Source of the DNA: Hyphomicrobiales bacterium
GTDB taxonomy: Bacteria; Pseudomonadota; Alphaproteobacteria; Rhizobiales; Rhizobiaceae
Direction: 5' to 3'
Assembly: GCA_900473915.1 (NCBI GenBank)
Contig: UCNG01000006.1
Span: forward strand, 248,001-312,000
Length of the DNA stretch: 64,000 nucleotides
Positions within the stretch are counted from its first letter, which is position 1. Each line of letters opens with the position of its first letter. Below, piece after piece: positions 18,384 to 27,260 of the stretch. A model generated the notes under the pieces. The model worked only from the letters and a program-made list of their open reading frames with translations, was not told the origin of the DNA and did not search any database. The translations under genes were made by a program, and so were the position numbers.

Positions 18384-19160
18384 CTAGCTGTTCAGCAGAT
18401 CAAGCGCGGCCCGGTGCAGCTTGGCAGAAGCGGCGGCGACAATATCACCGCCCTTTTCCGCCGGGCTGCCATCGCGTTGCGTCACCACGCCGCCAGCCTG
18501 CTCGATCAGCGGAATGAGGGCGACAATATCATATGGCTGCAAGCCAGATTCGACCACGATATCGGCAAAGCCGCTGGCCAGCATTGCGAAGGCATAGCAG
18601 TCCACGCCATAGCGCGACAGGCGGACAGCATTTTCCAGCCGGTCGAAACTCTTGCGGCTATCTCCCTTGAAAAGGGCTGGCGTCGTGGTGAACATGGTTG
18701 CATCTTCCAATGCCGCATCCTTGCGCACGGAAAGGCGGCGCGGCGCAGCATCGGCGCGCTGGAGATAAGCGCCGTCACCATCGCTGTAGAACAGTTCTCC
18801 TGTGAAGGGTTGCGACATCATTCCCGCCTTGGCGTCGCCATCGACTGTCAGCCCCAGAAGCGTGCCCCAGACCGGCAGGCCGGAAATGAAGGCACGGGTT
18901 CCGTCGATGGGATCGATGACCCATACATGGCTGCGGTCGATATTTTCCGGCCCATATTCTTCCCCAAGAATACCGTGATCCGGAAAAGCGCTGCCGATGA
19001 CCGCGCGAATCGCACGCTCCGCCGCCCGGTCCGCTTCGGTCACCGGATCGAAACCAACGCTATATTTGTTGTCTATTTCCGTCATCTGACGAAAGCGCGG
19101 AAGCGTTTCAGCGGCGGCAGCGGCAGCCACTTCGGAAAAAAATGCCTTGTCGATCAGCAA
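18384..19160 (-). CDS. hisN: Histidinol-phosphatase, inositol-monophosphatase family
   Basis: 258 residues. Members of this branch remove phosphate from histidinol phosphate in histidine synthesis in actinobacteria and alphaproteobacteria that lack HisB phosphatase. Metal-binding motifs are complete: 'DPVTEADRAAE' near 38, 'GEEYG' near 66, 'WVIDPIDGTRAFISG' near 80-95 and 'YDIVALIPLIEQAGG' near 208. The start is TTG at 19160 with AGGAG at a proper distance; no in-frame ATG gives a better N-terminus. A general inositol-1-phosphatase (SuhB-like) is the alternative. The leader region also borders a candidate suhB-motif small RNA. Confidence 0.85.
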   Translation of the reverse strand: MLIDKAFFSEVAAAAAAETLPRFRQMTEIDNKYSVGFDPVTEADRAAERAIRAVIGSAFPDHGILGEEYGPENIDRSHVWVIDPIDGTRAFISGLPVWGTLLGLTVDGDAKAGMMSQPFTGELFYSDGDGAYLQRADAAPRRLSVRKDAALEDATMFTTTPALFKGDSRKSFDRLENAVRLSRYGVDCYAFAMLASGFADIVVESGLQPYDIVALIPLIEQAGGVVTQRDGSPAEKGGDIVAAASAKLHRAALDLLNS

Positions 19161-19266
19161 CCCCGAACTCCTGTTTTCAAGTCATGGCGCAGAATTGCGC
19201 AAACCATGCTAATTTTGCCTAGATAATGAGCATACCAAAATTAGCTCAAAAAATATGCGTGTTTTC

Positions 19267-19295
19267 TTGACGTTTGCCCCGTTCAGACGTAACTT
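19267..19295 (+). promoter_or_regulatory. Candidate sigma-70-type promoter of the small RNA
   Basis: TTGACG, 17 bases, TAACTT on the plus strand. Predicted transcription start is near 19302, directly before the first hairpin of the candidate small RNA. Confidence 0.6.
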
Positions 19296-19301
19296 AAATC
19301 T

Positions 19302-19387
19302 CAGACAGGTTTTCCTGTCGATGCCTTTCGGGGCATTTCCTCCCTAGTCTTTGACCGCGCTCGTAATCCTCGGGCGCGGTTCTTTTT
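19302..19387 (+). ncRNA. Candidate trans-acting small RNA, alpha-r8/MmgR (suhB motif) type
   Basis: About 85 nt with three hairpins: GACAGG-TTTT-CCTGTC (19304-19319), ATGCC...GGCAT (19321-19336), and a terminator ACCGCGC...GCGCGGT (19354-19380) followed by TCTTTTT. Between the second and third lies the unpaired, CU-rich TTTCCTCCCTAG (19336-19347), able to pair with Shine-Dalgarno sequences. It has its own promoter and is transcribed away from hisN, against the flanking genes. Size, order of hairpins and the anti-SD motif agree with the alphaproteobacterial MmgR family, originally found next to suhB-like genes. AbcR/alpha-r15 is a less likely alternative. Confidence 0.72.
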
Positions 19388-19415
19388 ATCCGTGAGAATG
19401 CAGTTGCGGAACGGG

Positions 19416-20306
19416 CTACTCCGCGGCCAGCGGCGGCGCGATAAACAGATCATCCGGCAGGGATGTCAGAACGCTGAGAAAGCCGTATAGATCGGCGCAG
19501 AGCGTTTCGAAGCCAGCAAGCTTGTGCAGGGTCTGCTCATTCACATAAAGGCTTCGATTGATCTCGATCTGGAGCGCATGGCAAGCCATGGCGGGACGCC
19601 CGTAATGCTCGGTGATGAACCCGCCCGCATAAGGCTTGTTGTGCGCGACGGTGTAACCCAGGTCCTGAAGGAGATCGATGGCGGCCTGCGTCAGCCTTTC
19701 GCTGCATGACCGTCCGAAACGATCACCGACGATAAAGTCTGGACGCGATCCGACTTCGCCGGGCCGAACGCCTCCCGGCATCGAATGGCAGTCGATCAGC
19801 ACGGCATAACCAAAACGCTGGCGCGTGGACTGAAGCAGCGCTTCAAGCGCCTGGTGATAAGGCTTGTAGAGATCTTCAATGCGATAAAATGCTTCGGCGA
19901 GCGGAATGCGTCCCGGATAGATCAGCTGTCCTTCGCCGACCAGACGCGGGACCGTGCCCAGCCCGCCTGCAACGCGCGCCGACTGGCTGTTGACGAAAGG
20001 CGGCAACGGCTCGGCGAACATGCGTGGATCGAGCTCGTAGGCCTCTCGATTTACATCCAGAAAAGCACGCGGAAAATGCGCCTTCAGCAAAGGTGCGCCG
20101 AGCCTGGTTGCCGAGGCAAAAAGCTCATCGACATAACAGTCTTCCGAATGGCGTATGCTGAGGGCATCGAGGCGCGAGGCTTCAACGAAGGCATGCGGAT
20201 AATAGCGCCCGCTATGCGGTGAATTGAAGACAAACGGAATGCGTTGTTCCGCCGGAGCGCATATCTCGAAGGGCGGTATCAGACTAAAATCGCGCTCCAA
20301 ACTCAT
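19416..20306 (-). CDS. N-formylglutamate amidohydrolase family protein
   Basis: 296 residues. The family hydrolyses N-formyl-L-glutamate to glutamate and formate, the last step of one histidine-breakdown route. Seen: 'FVFNSPHSGRYYP' near residue 27 with a conserved His, 'SIRHSEDCYVDELF', 'FLDVNREAYELDP', 'VLIDCHSMPGG' near 165, and 'QIEINRSLYVNE' near 250. No hut genes are adjacent, so the physiological substrate may be another N-acyl amino acid. ATG at 20306, weak GGGTGAAG upstream. It diverges from cpdR. Confidence 0.88.
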   Translation of the reverse strand: MSLERDFSLIPPFEICAPAEQRIPFVFNSPHSGRYYPHAFVEASRLDALSIRHSEDCYVDELFASATRLGAPLLKAHFPRAFLDVNREAYELDPRMFAEPLPPFVNSQSARVAGGLGTVPRLVGEGQLIYPGRIPLAEAFYRIEDLYKPYHQALEALLQSTRQRFGYAVLIDCHSMPGGVRPGEVGSRPDFIVGDRFGRSCSERLTQAAIDLLQDLGYTVAHNKPYAGGFITEHYGRPAMACHALQIEINRSLYVNEQTLHKLAGFETLCADLYGFLSVLTSLPDDLFIAPPLAAE

Positions 20307-20613
20307 TCTTCACCCGTTCTCGACCGGAACATACAGGCCAACCGAAAGCGGCCCACGTCAGTAGCGCGATAAATTACGCCAGACGAGCCATGCATGCAAA
20401 TGGCAGAACAGCGAATCCTCCGACACCGGAATGGGTGCATATGCGGCAATCCTGTCACATTGAACAGCTTGTTGCCAAATACGCGCTATAACAATTAACA
20501 TTTACGCGAGCATTCATTCCATATTTACCAAAGAAGCGTTTTCTACGGTGGATATTGAGTCGTTAAGGGTCGGCTTTAGAGCGATGAACACGACACAGAA
20601 TTCGGACGGAACA
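20307..20613. other. Divergent intergenic region between the amidohydrolase gene and cpdR
   Basis: About 305 bp, AT-rich from 20460 to 20560. ATTAACATTTACG near 20495 has one TTAAC half-site of the CtrA type, but I do not find a full TTAA-N7-TTAA site. No gene or terminator seen. Confidence 0.4.
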
Positions 20614-20976
20614 ATGAAGAGAATCCTTCTAGCTGAAGATGACAATGATATGCGCCGTTTCCTCGTCAAGGCGCTGGAAAAAGCCGGTTATCACGTGACG
20701 CACTTCGACAATGGCGCGAGTGCCTATGAAAGATTGCAGGAGGAGCCTTTTTCTCTTCTGCTGACCGACATTGTCATGCCGGAAATGGACGGCATCGAAC
20801 TGGCGCGCCGTGCGACGGAAATCGATCCGGACCTGAAGATCATGTTCATTACGGGATTCGCCGCTGTCGCGCTCAACCCCGATTCGGACGCGCCGCGCGA
20901 TGCAAAGGTGCTTTCGAAGCCGTTCCACCTGCGCGATCTGGTCAACGAAATCGAAAAAATGCTGATCGCCGCCTGA
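20614..20976 (+). CDS. cpdR: Single-domain response regulator CpdR
   Basis: 120 residues, a receiver domain with no output domain. In Caulobacter and rhizobia the unphosphorylated form primes ClpXP to destroy cell-cycle proteins, and the CckA-ChpT phosphorelay controls it. Acidic pocket 'LLAEDDNDM', phospho-acceptor Asp in 'LLLTDIVMPEMDG', switch Thr in 'MFITGF' and Lys in 'VLSKPFHLRDLV' are all present. The C-terminus ends in two alanines, as expected for a protein that is itself degraded. The start at 20614 has GGACGGA upstream and gives the family's N-terminus; the frame's 22 further residues are probably not translated. Confidence 0.93.
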   Translation: MKRILLAEDDNDMRRFLVKALEKAGYHVTHFDNGASAYERLQEEPFSLLLTDIVMPEMDGIELARRATEIDPDLKIMFITGFAAVALNPDSDAPRDAKVLSKPFHLRDLVNEIEKMLIAA

Positions 20977-21088
20977 GGCGATCCTTGGTTTTGCGGCCCT
21001 TTGTTTTGTCATCAACAAAAAGACGAAAAAACTTCATAAAAGGGCATTGACGGGCGCGACGCGATATGGTGTATGCGCCACATCGAAT

Positions 21089-21163
<75 letters not shown>

Positions 21164-21230
21164 TTCGATCTCTCAATCATTCCAGTAAGTTACGGCGAAT
21201 GCGCCAGGCATCTGTCAGGCGCCCTGCATG

Positions 21231-21569
21231 CTATTCTGGTAGCGCATTTGTGAGAGCTGCCCCAGAAAAAACATCGAACGCGACGCCGTAGTTGTGGTTG
21301 CTCTGGCCACCACTTGTTTTGGTGACGGTAGCGGCGGGCGCTGTTCGCCCCTGTGCGTAAAGTTGCTGCTGGCGATCTTGTGAGCAGTACGCGTACTGGC
21401 CAAAACGCGCCATTATTCGCCTCACTGCACCCTGCGCATCAAGAGCGGCGAATTTCTTCGATTTGACGTTCTTACAAAGTGCGGAGCGGGCGTCCACCGG
21501 GCTTTCGGCGTCCTGCAGACGCGTCAGCAGCTCCGGGAAATTGTCGAGAAGAATGGAACGGTCGTCCAG
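21231..21569 (-). pseudogene. Remnant of a phage endolysin, M15 (VanY-like) peptidase
   Basis: The minus-strand frame is open from 21569 to a stop at 21231, without a credible ribosome-binding site. Its second half reads 'QQQLYAQGRTAP', 'TKTSGGQSNHNYGVAFDV', the zinc-binding S-x-H...D core of L-alanyl-D-glutamate-type phage lysins, then ends abruptly after a few residues. The first half (about 60 residues) does not look like the usual lysin N-terminus and may be a fused fragment of another prophage gene. A stop codon at 21570-21572 closes the frame. I read this as prophage debris beside the tRNA. Confidence 0.65.
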
Positions 21570-21572
21570 CTA

Positions 21573-21906
21573 GCGGCGAAGTGGGTCTGGCCGATCGACA
21601 AGGCGGTTCGACTGAACCTGCGCCATAACTTCATCGGCAAGTGCGTTGTGAGCACATGGATCGTCGCTCGCCTCTCGAAACAACGCCTGCACGTCATTCA
21701 GACGCCATATGCGTGCCTGCATCGTTCATCCACGTACTGCCCATCAGTTCCTGATAGCGATTGGCAATACTGCAGGCCGATGCGGCTGATTGCGGGGCGT
21801 GGACATTTCACGCCTTTTAAAAATGCTTTGGTCGAGGCTCCCTGCACGGGAGCTTCGACCTCGGTATCATAAGAGACCGTGGGCCGGGATGCGGCCCAGA
21901 TCAAAT
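21573..21906. other. Degraded spacer with two hairpins downstream of the lipase gene
   Basis: No intact gene. Short open frames look like fragments. A strong hairpin lies at 21830-21860 (13-bp arms with one G-U pair, 5-nt loop) and a second, GGGCCG-GGATG-CGGCCC, at 21881-21897. For the lipase gene, which ends at 21907 on the minus strand, the second hairpin is followed only by a weak TCTCTT and the first by CAAAGCATTTTT, so together they may form an imperfect terminator. Confidence 0.45.
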
Positions 21907-23226
21907 TTATTCGTCGGCGCAGCCGTCGGTTGCGGTTTTGCCAGCGAAGCGATCGGCGATCCAAGGCAGATAAAGCGGTTCCGCCGATGCTGGCGTGCTG
22001 AAATGGTCTTGCTCGCCGGGCAACTGGATGCGTGTGACATTACCGCCCAATTTGCACATCTGCTTCCGGTAGAGCTCACCCATGACAGGGGGAACAACCG
22101 TATCCTTTGTGCCCCAGTAAACAATGACAGGTGCAACCGGCTTGGTATTCGGAACGCTGGCGGCCAGCATGGCTTTCGCCCATGCCTCAGCATTGGTCGG
22201 CTTGCCTTTCAGCAGCGTGCTAAACTTGTCGCCAACTGCGTAGTTCAACGTATCAGAAGCCACATGGATACATTTGTTCGACATGACTTCATCGATGATC
22301 TTGGCACCTTCTTCCGTCAAAACGTCGGTGAGTTGCAGCTTGTCAGGAAACGCTGCCTGCGTTGCCCAGAGGTTCTGTGCAAGATGCGTAAAATCAAACA
22401 CATTGACAGAGAAGCCCTTCGCCAGTCTTGTCAACAGGACTTCGCTTGCTTCTTCAGTTATCTCACCCTGAGGGGCAGCAACCGCGACATCCTGTGGTGC
22501 CATGGCGACAAATCCGAGCAGCTCGATACCGTCGAAAGCCGTGCCTGACTGATTGATGTATTCGCCGGAACTGGCCGCGGCAATAGTCGTTCCGCCGCCT
22601 TGCGACCAACCATAGATGACGGCCTTCTTGCCAGCGCCGACTTCCTTCATGTCGCCAGCGGCGCGAATGGCATTAATTACGTCACGTCCGTTGGTCGCAG
22701 CAACAGTATACTGGTGCTTGCCGCCGCCGCCCAAGCCCTGGTAATCCGTCGCAACCACGACGTAGCCAGCCTTGATAAAGGTCTCAATCGCCGGGACGCC
22801 ATAATCCACGGAGGATGTGGTGCCGCCCACGGCGAAATACAGATTCAGCGGAACTGCCGGGTTGATCACTTGCGAGGGGCCACAATTCTGCGCTGTACCC
22901 GTCGTGCCGTGCGCCCAGGAAATCACCGGGCGGCCTTCCTTCGGAGCTTCACCGACGGGAGCGATCAGAAGGCCGGTCGAAATCGTCTTGCGATCATTGA
23001 CATCAGAGGAAATGTAGGCAATGCGCCAGGCCTGAGCGCCCTCGACCGGCGTGGAGATCTTCTCTTTGCTGATAATCTGGCCAAGCTTGCCCTCCGGCTT
23101 CATCTGCATCACCGCTGCATAAAACGGGGGCACATCCGGTTCTGCAAAAGCAGTGGTCGGGGCATTGAATGCAATTAAAGCCGCGACTGAAAAACATATG
23201 GGCATATTCTTGAGAAGTTTTCTCAT
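21907..23226 (-). CDS. Secretory lipase (LIP family) / alpha-beta hydrolase
   Basis: 439 residues. A signal peptide (from MRKLLKNM to TTAFA) predicts export. The body matches the secretory-lipase family first known from Candida: 'VISWAHGTTGTA' near 100, 'VVVATDYQGLGG' near 155, the nucleophile Ser in 'YGWSQGGG' near 208, Asp in 'YWGTKDTVVPP' near 375 and His in 'GEQDHFST' near 407. It would split esters or triacylglycerols outside the inner membrane. The start at 23226 has TTGGAG upstream. It lies in the accessory-looking stretch next to the tRNA and phage remnant, so horizontal origin is possible but not shown. Confidence 0.85.
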   Translation of the reverse strand: MRKLLKNMPICFSVAALIAFNAPTTAFAEPDVPPFYAAVMQMKPEGKLGQIISKEKISTPVEGAQAWRIAYISSDVNDRKTISTGLLIAPVGEAPKEGRPVISWAHGTTGTAQNCGPSQVINPAVPLNLYFAVGGTTSSVDYGVPAIETFIKAGYVVVATDYQGLGGGGKHQYTVAATNGRDVINAIRAAGDMKEVGAGKKAVIYGWSQGGGTTIAAASSGEYINQSGTAFDGIELLGFVAMAPQDVAVAAPQGEITEEASEVLLTRLAKGFSVNVFDFTHLAQNLWATQAAFPDKLQLTDVLTEEGAKIIDEVMSNKCIHVASDTLNYAVGDKFSTLLKGKPTNAEAWAKAMLAASVPNTKPVAPVIVYWGTKDTVVPPVMGELYRKQMCKLGGNVTRIQLPGEQDHFSTPASAEPLYLPWIADRFAGKTATDGCADE

Positions 23227-23513
23227 TTTATCTCCAAGCGAAACCGTAGAGTGAATCTTCTTGGGATAAAGAAGCACGAATTACTTTTTTGTCAAACCAA
23301 AAATAATAGTAAAGTTAATGCCATTTAAAGTATTATTAGAAGTCGCTTTAATAAAAATGCCGCTTAATCTCATGGAGAATCAGCAAGGATTTAGATGCCA
23401 ACCCAAAGTTGCAGTCTTGCAAAAGGCCTTACCCGACACTTGCGAAGAAGGGGACATCCATCCCCCTTATAACGAAGCCTTCTAATCTTCACTGGTTCGG
23501 CGCGACACGCGCT

Positions 23514-25085
23514 TTAATGGCATTTGAGCGCTTTGCGGTAAAGCATGAAATCTGCGGCAGCCAGGGGTTTGGAAAACAACCACCCTTGTGCGAAGTTCAC
23601 GCCGCGCTCCTTGAGAAATGCTGCCTGTTCTTCGGTTTCCACACCTTCTGCCACGGTGAGCAGCCCAAGTGAACGGGCGAGATCGATAATATGCAAAATG
23701 ACAGCACTCGTTGCAGCCTGCTTTCCAATTGTATCGACGAATGACTTATCAATCTTGAGTGCATCCAGAGGCAGTCGCTGTAAATATTGCAGGCTGGAGT
23801 ACCCGGTGCCGAAATCATCGATGGCGACGGAATGGCCTGCTTTGCGGGCCCTTTCGAGCGTATTGCTTGCAGAAGTGACGTCAAGAAAGCCTCGTTCGGT
23901 CGCTTCCAACCAGATTTGCTCCTTGTGAATGTCGGTTGCGGCCAGCTTTCCGGCGATCAGATCAATGATCCTTCCTGATTGAATATCCAACGAACACACA
24001 TTGATCGCGATGTGTAGCGTACGATCGTCTGCAAGGACCGCCCCCAGGTCCGCAATCACCGCATCGACAACGAGATCGGTGATAGGAACGATCTGTCCAG
24101 TTTCCTCGGCAAGCGGTATGAACAGGTCAGGGGCGATCAGGGAGCCGTCCGGCCGCCTCCACCGAACCAGCGCTTCGGCGCCGACGCATACTCCTGTCGT
24201 CAGATCAACAATAGGCTGATAATGAACGAGAAATTCGCGTTTGGCGATTGCCAGATCCAGCTCTGCCCGGAGCGACAGGCGACGTTTCGAAAACCAGAAG
24301 ACAACACCAAGCAAAAATAATGATAACAGCGCCCCGGCCGGCAAGAAAATAAAGAGTTCTTCCCACAGCCACGGAACGATCCTGGAGCGGGGGCCGAGGA
24401 CTACCGCCGCCAGACCGTCACTTTCGGCAAAGCTCGCTAAAAAAGAGGCATAGGTTCCGCTTTTCCGGTTTCTCGCCGCCGCGACGACAAGGTCGGCAGC
24501 AGGACTATTGCGCGTGCTGATGATCTGGCCGTCTTCATTCAACAGGGCAATCGCAATATCGTCGTCAATAACCACGTCGATGAAATAGGAAGGCGTAATC
24601 AGCGCATTATAATTCCCCATCCCTATAGCCGTTGCCTGTTCGCCGAAACTGACGTCGGGGGTGACATGCAAACTTACGCGCAGGCCGTCGCGAGTGATGA
24701 AGTCGCTTTCAGAAGCCTTTATATCCCGTTCCGCTCGGCCCCATGACGTGCATTTCAAACGACCATTTTCGAAATAGCCGATTTCCTCCACGGCAGGAGT
24801 ATTCACTGTCTGATTGCGCATCAAAGCGATATGTTCCGCGGAACAGGGAGGCAGCGCCGCATATTCCATGACTTCCATTACCTGGCGGGCATCCCGAAAA
24901 GCAGTCTTGGCGCGAAAAACCGCGCGCTCTGCAATTTGCGACAGGACGGCCAGCTCTTTCTGGCTCGCCAGGCGGTAAGAAACAAAACTCATCGCCGCCA
25001 TCGAAGCCGCGGTTCCGAAAATGGCAAGCAAAAGGCCCGCAACGATCACGCGCTCTCGCCTTGATGACGTTATCGTATAAGCCAT
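23514..25085 (-). CDS. Membrane-bound cyclic-di-GMP phosphodiesterase, CSS-EAL type
   Basis: 523 residues. Two membrane segments (about 15-35 and 240-262) enclose a periplasmic CSS-motif domain with its paired cysteines in 'LPPCSAEHIALMRN' and 'RLKCTSWG'. A cytoplasmic EAL domain follows from about 275. Catalytic elements look complete: 'GAEALVRWRRPDG', 'INVCS', 'EATERG', 'DDFGTGYSSLQYL', 'KIDKSFVD' and 'VAEGVETEEQ'. In enterobacterial relatives the redox state of the cysteines, set by DsbA/DsbB, controls activity. Thus it probably lowers c-di-GMP in response to periplasmic redox state. No linked cyclase is visible. About 290 bp separates it from the lipase start. Confidence 0.9.
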   Translation of the reverse strand: MAYTITSSRRERVIVAGLLLAIFGTAASMAAMSFVSYRLASQKELAVLSQIAERAVFRAKTAFRDARQVMEVMEYAALPPCSAEHIALMRNQTVNTPAVEEIGYFENGRLKCTSWGRAERDIKASESDFITRDGLRVSLHVTPDVSFGEQATAIGMGNYNALITPSYFIDVVIDDDIAIALLNEDGQIISTRNSPAADLVVAAARNRKSGTYASFLASFAESDGLAAVVLGPRSRIVPWLWEELFIFLPAGALLSLFLLGVVFWFSKRRLSLRAELDLAIAKREFLVHYQPIVDLTTGVCVGAEALVRWRRPDGSLIAPDLFIPLAEETGQIVPITDLVVDAVIADLGAVLADDRTLHIAINVCSLDIQSGRIIDLIAGKLAATDIHKEQIWLEATERGFLDVTSASNTLERARKAGHSVAIDDFGTGYSSLQYLQRLPLDALKIDKSFVDTIGKQAATSAVILHIIDLARSLGLLTVAEGVETEEQAAFLKERGVNFAQGWLFSKPLAAADFMLYRKALKCH

Positions 25086-25546
25086 TTACTACCCTTTCCG
25101 CCGCAAGTGACGGTCGAATTCGATCTCGCGCGTAGAACCGAGAGCAGGCGCGCCCGGCTTGATGTAGTCAGTGCTGTTAAACTGCGTTCTGGCAGCCGTT
25201 CGGCCTCTCTGCACTCGACATCTGCCGGATACCTTTCCGTGATAAAATAACCAATCCAAAATCGGCGCCTTGATCCGCCTGGCCGAGGAAACAAAGCAGA
25301 AATATGCCGCAACAGACTAGTGAAGACTAAGTAAAGATTCTTAATTAGTGAATAAACAAAAATAACTATTAAATATTAGATATATGTAAAATAATACGCA
25401 GGCATAGTGCATGGATTACTTATGGTAAAATCCGGACAGATTTCTTATCCCGGCTTCGCCGTTTCGGATAACGCATAAAAACAAATAGATATTCGGTGAT
25501 GGCGATGCCATTTAAACCGGGATCGTTCCGGCCTATGCAGAACTGA
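25086..25546. other. AT-rich intergenic region upstream of the CSS-EAL gene
   Basis: About 460 bp. The stretch 25320-25420 is much richer in A and T than its surroundings. An 80-codon frame overlapping the CSS-EAL start has no resemblance to anything and no ribosome-binding site. Nothing else recognisable. Confidence 0.4.
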
Positions 25547-25572
25547 AAAAGCCGCCCCGGTGGGCGGCTTTT
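25547..25572 (-). terminator. Rho-independent terminator of gnd
   Basis: A perfect 11-bp stem AAAAGCCGCCC / GGGCGGCTTTT around CGGT, 16 bp beyond the gnd stop, with T run on the minus strand. Confidence 0.9.
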
Positions 25573-25587
25573 CAATTACAGCGAACT

Positions 25588-27000
25588 TTATTCGCCCCAG
25601 GGACCGTGGAAGTCGCCGTCCTTGTCGATACGCTTGAAGCCATGCGAGCCGAAGAAATCGCGCTGGCCCTGAATGAGATTGGCGGTTCCGAGCGCTTGCG
25701 TGAAGCTGTCGAAATAGCTGAGCGCCGAGCCTAGTGCAGGCAGAGGCAGACCAGCCAGCGCCGCCTTGGCGACGATCTGGCGAAGGCCGTTGGAAGCCTT
25801 GCTCATACGCTCGACAAAAGCAGGCGCGAGCAGCAGGTTACGGCTTTCGCTGTCTTCGAAGGCGTGGGCGATATCGTCCAGAAGCTGCGAACGAATGATG
25901 CAGCCTGCGCGCCAGATGCGGGCGGTTTCGGCAAGTGGAATATTCCAGCCATGCTCTTGTGAAGCAGCTTCCATCACCGCGAAGCCTTGTGCGTAAGCGG
26001 CGATCTTGCCCGCCAGCAGGCCTTGCTCCAGATCCGCAAGGAATTTTGCCTGATCGGAAATGTCGAGGCTGCGCTGGCCCGGATTGTAGGCCTTTGCGGC
26101 AAGCGCACGTGCCGCCTTCAGCGAGGACAGCGAGCGTGCGGCGACCGCTGCTTCGATCGCCGTTGCCGGAACGCCCAGCATCTGCGCCTCGATGGCTGCC
26201 CAGCGGCCCGTGCCCTTCTGGCCGGCTTCGTCGAGGATCATGTCGACCATCGCCTTGCCGGTTTCCGGATCGGTCGCCTTCAGTACCTTGGCGGTGATTT
26301 CGATCAGATAGGAATTAAGCGGACCCTGGTTCCACTTCTCGAACACATCGCCGATGGCCGGGGCCGACAGGCCAAGGCCGTCGCGCAGGATGCCGTAGAT
26401 TTCGGCAATCATCTGCATGTCGGCATATTCGATGCCGTTATGGATCGTCTTGACGAAATGACCGGCGCCATCGGGGCCTACCAGCGCACAGCAAGGTTCG
26501 TCCTTGTATTTGGCGGCAGCGGCAAGCAGGATCGGCGCAATGCGCTCATAGGCTTCCTCGGTGCCGCCAACCATCATCGACGGGCCATGGCGGGCACCTT
26601 CCGCACCGCCGGAAACACCCATGCCGACAAAGGTCGGGTCGTTGGGACCAAGCGCCTTCAGGCGGCGCACCGTATCGCGGTAATCGGAATTACCGGCGTC
26701 GATCATGATGTCGCCCTTCTCAAGATAGGCCTTGAGGCGGGTAGTTTCGGCATCAACGGGAGCGCCTGCCTTGATGAGGAAGATGATCGGGCGCGGCTTG
26801 CGGATATTGGCCGCGAGGTCCTCGAAAGTGGGGCAGGGAATGATCTTGTCGCGCAGCGGGCCAGCTTTTTCGAGGAAGGCTTTCAGCACAGGCTCATCAC
26901 GGTCGTAGACGGCTACCGTGTAGCCTTTCTCGGCTATGTTCAGCGCCAGGTTGGAGCCCATGACGCCAAGGCCGACCATTCCGATATCTGCTTTTTCCAT
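25588..27000 (-). CDS. gnd: 6-phosphogluconate dehydrogenase (decarboxylating)
   Basis: 470 residues, the usual size. It oxidises 6-phosphogluconate to ribulose 5-phosphate with release of CO2 and reduction of NADP+. The dinucleotide fold begins 'MVGLGVMGSNLALN'; substrate motifs are 'GMGVSGGAEGARHGPSMM' near 128 and 'GHFVKTIHNGIEYADMQ' near 185 with the catalytic Lys; the C-terminal domain has 'GTGRWAAIEA' and 'NLIQGQRDFFG'. The start at 27000 has AAGGG upstream; 17 further residues in frame are not family-like. Single gene with its own terminator. Confidence 0.97.
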   Translation of the reverse strand: MEKADIGMVGLGVMGSNLALNIAEKGYTVAVYDRDEPVLKAFLEKAGPLRDKIIPCPTFEDLAANIRKPRPIIFLIKAGAPVDAETTRLKAYLEKGDIMIDAGNSDYRDTVRRLKALGPNDPTFVGMGVSGGAEGARHGPSMMVGGTEEAYERIAPILLAAAAKYKDEPCCALVGPDGAGHFVKTIHNGIEYADMQMIAEIYGILRDGLGLSAPAIGDVFEKWNQGPLNSYLIEITAKVLKATDPETGKAMVDMILDEAGQKGTGRWAAIEAQMLGVPATAIEAAVAARSLSSLKAARALAAKAYNPGQRSLDISDQAKFLADLEQGLLAGKIAAYAQGFAVMEAASQEHGWNIPLAETARIWRAGCIIRSQLLDDIAHAFEDSESRNLLLAPAFVERMSKASNGLRQIVAKAALAGLPLPALGSALSYFDSFTQALGTANLIQGQRDFFGSHGFKRIDKDGDFHGPWGE

Positions 27001-27260
27001 TTTGTGCCCTTCGCAAATGCAACCGACCGGCCGTCGTCTAGACACATGCAAACATCGAACGCCGACAAGCCGAACCGATAAGAATAGGCCGCAGCCGGAT
27101 TTCGGCAGCAGCGCATGTCAATCTGTATCCTATTGTGGGATGATCTAGGGCATATGACGCAAAGTTGATAGACCTCCCATGGCGAAAATCACCGGTTTTG
27201 CCTGCATAACAGCATTGTTAAATCGGTTAGCTCGCCCCAAAACCCTGTCTTCCGCACACT

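Noticed and set aside
25070-25312. 80-codon frame overlapping the start of the CSS-EAL gene
   Set aside because: Basic, low-complexity translation without family resemblance or ribosome-binding site.
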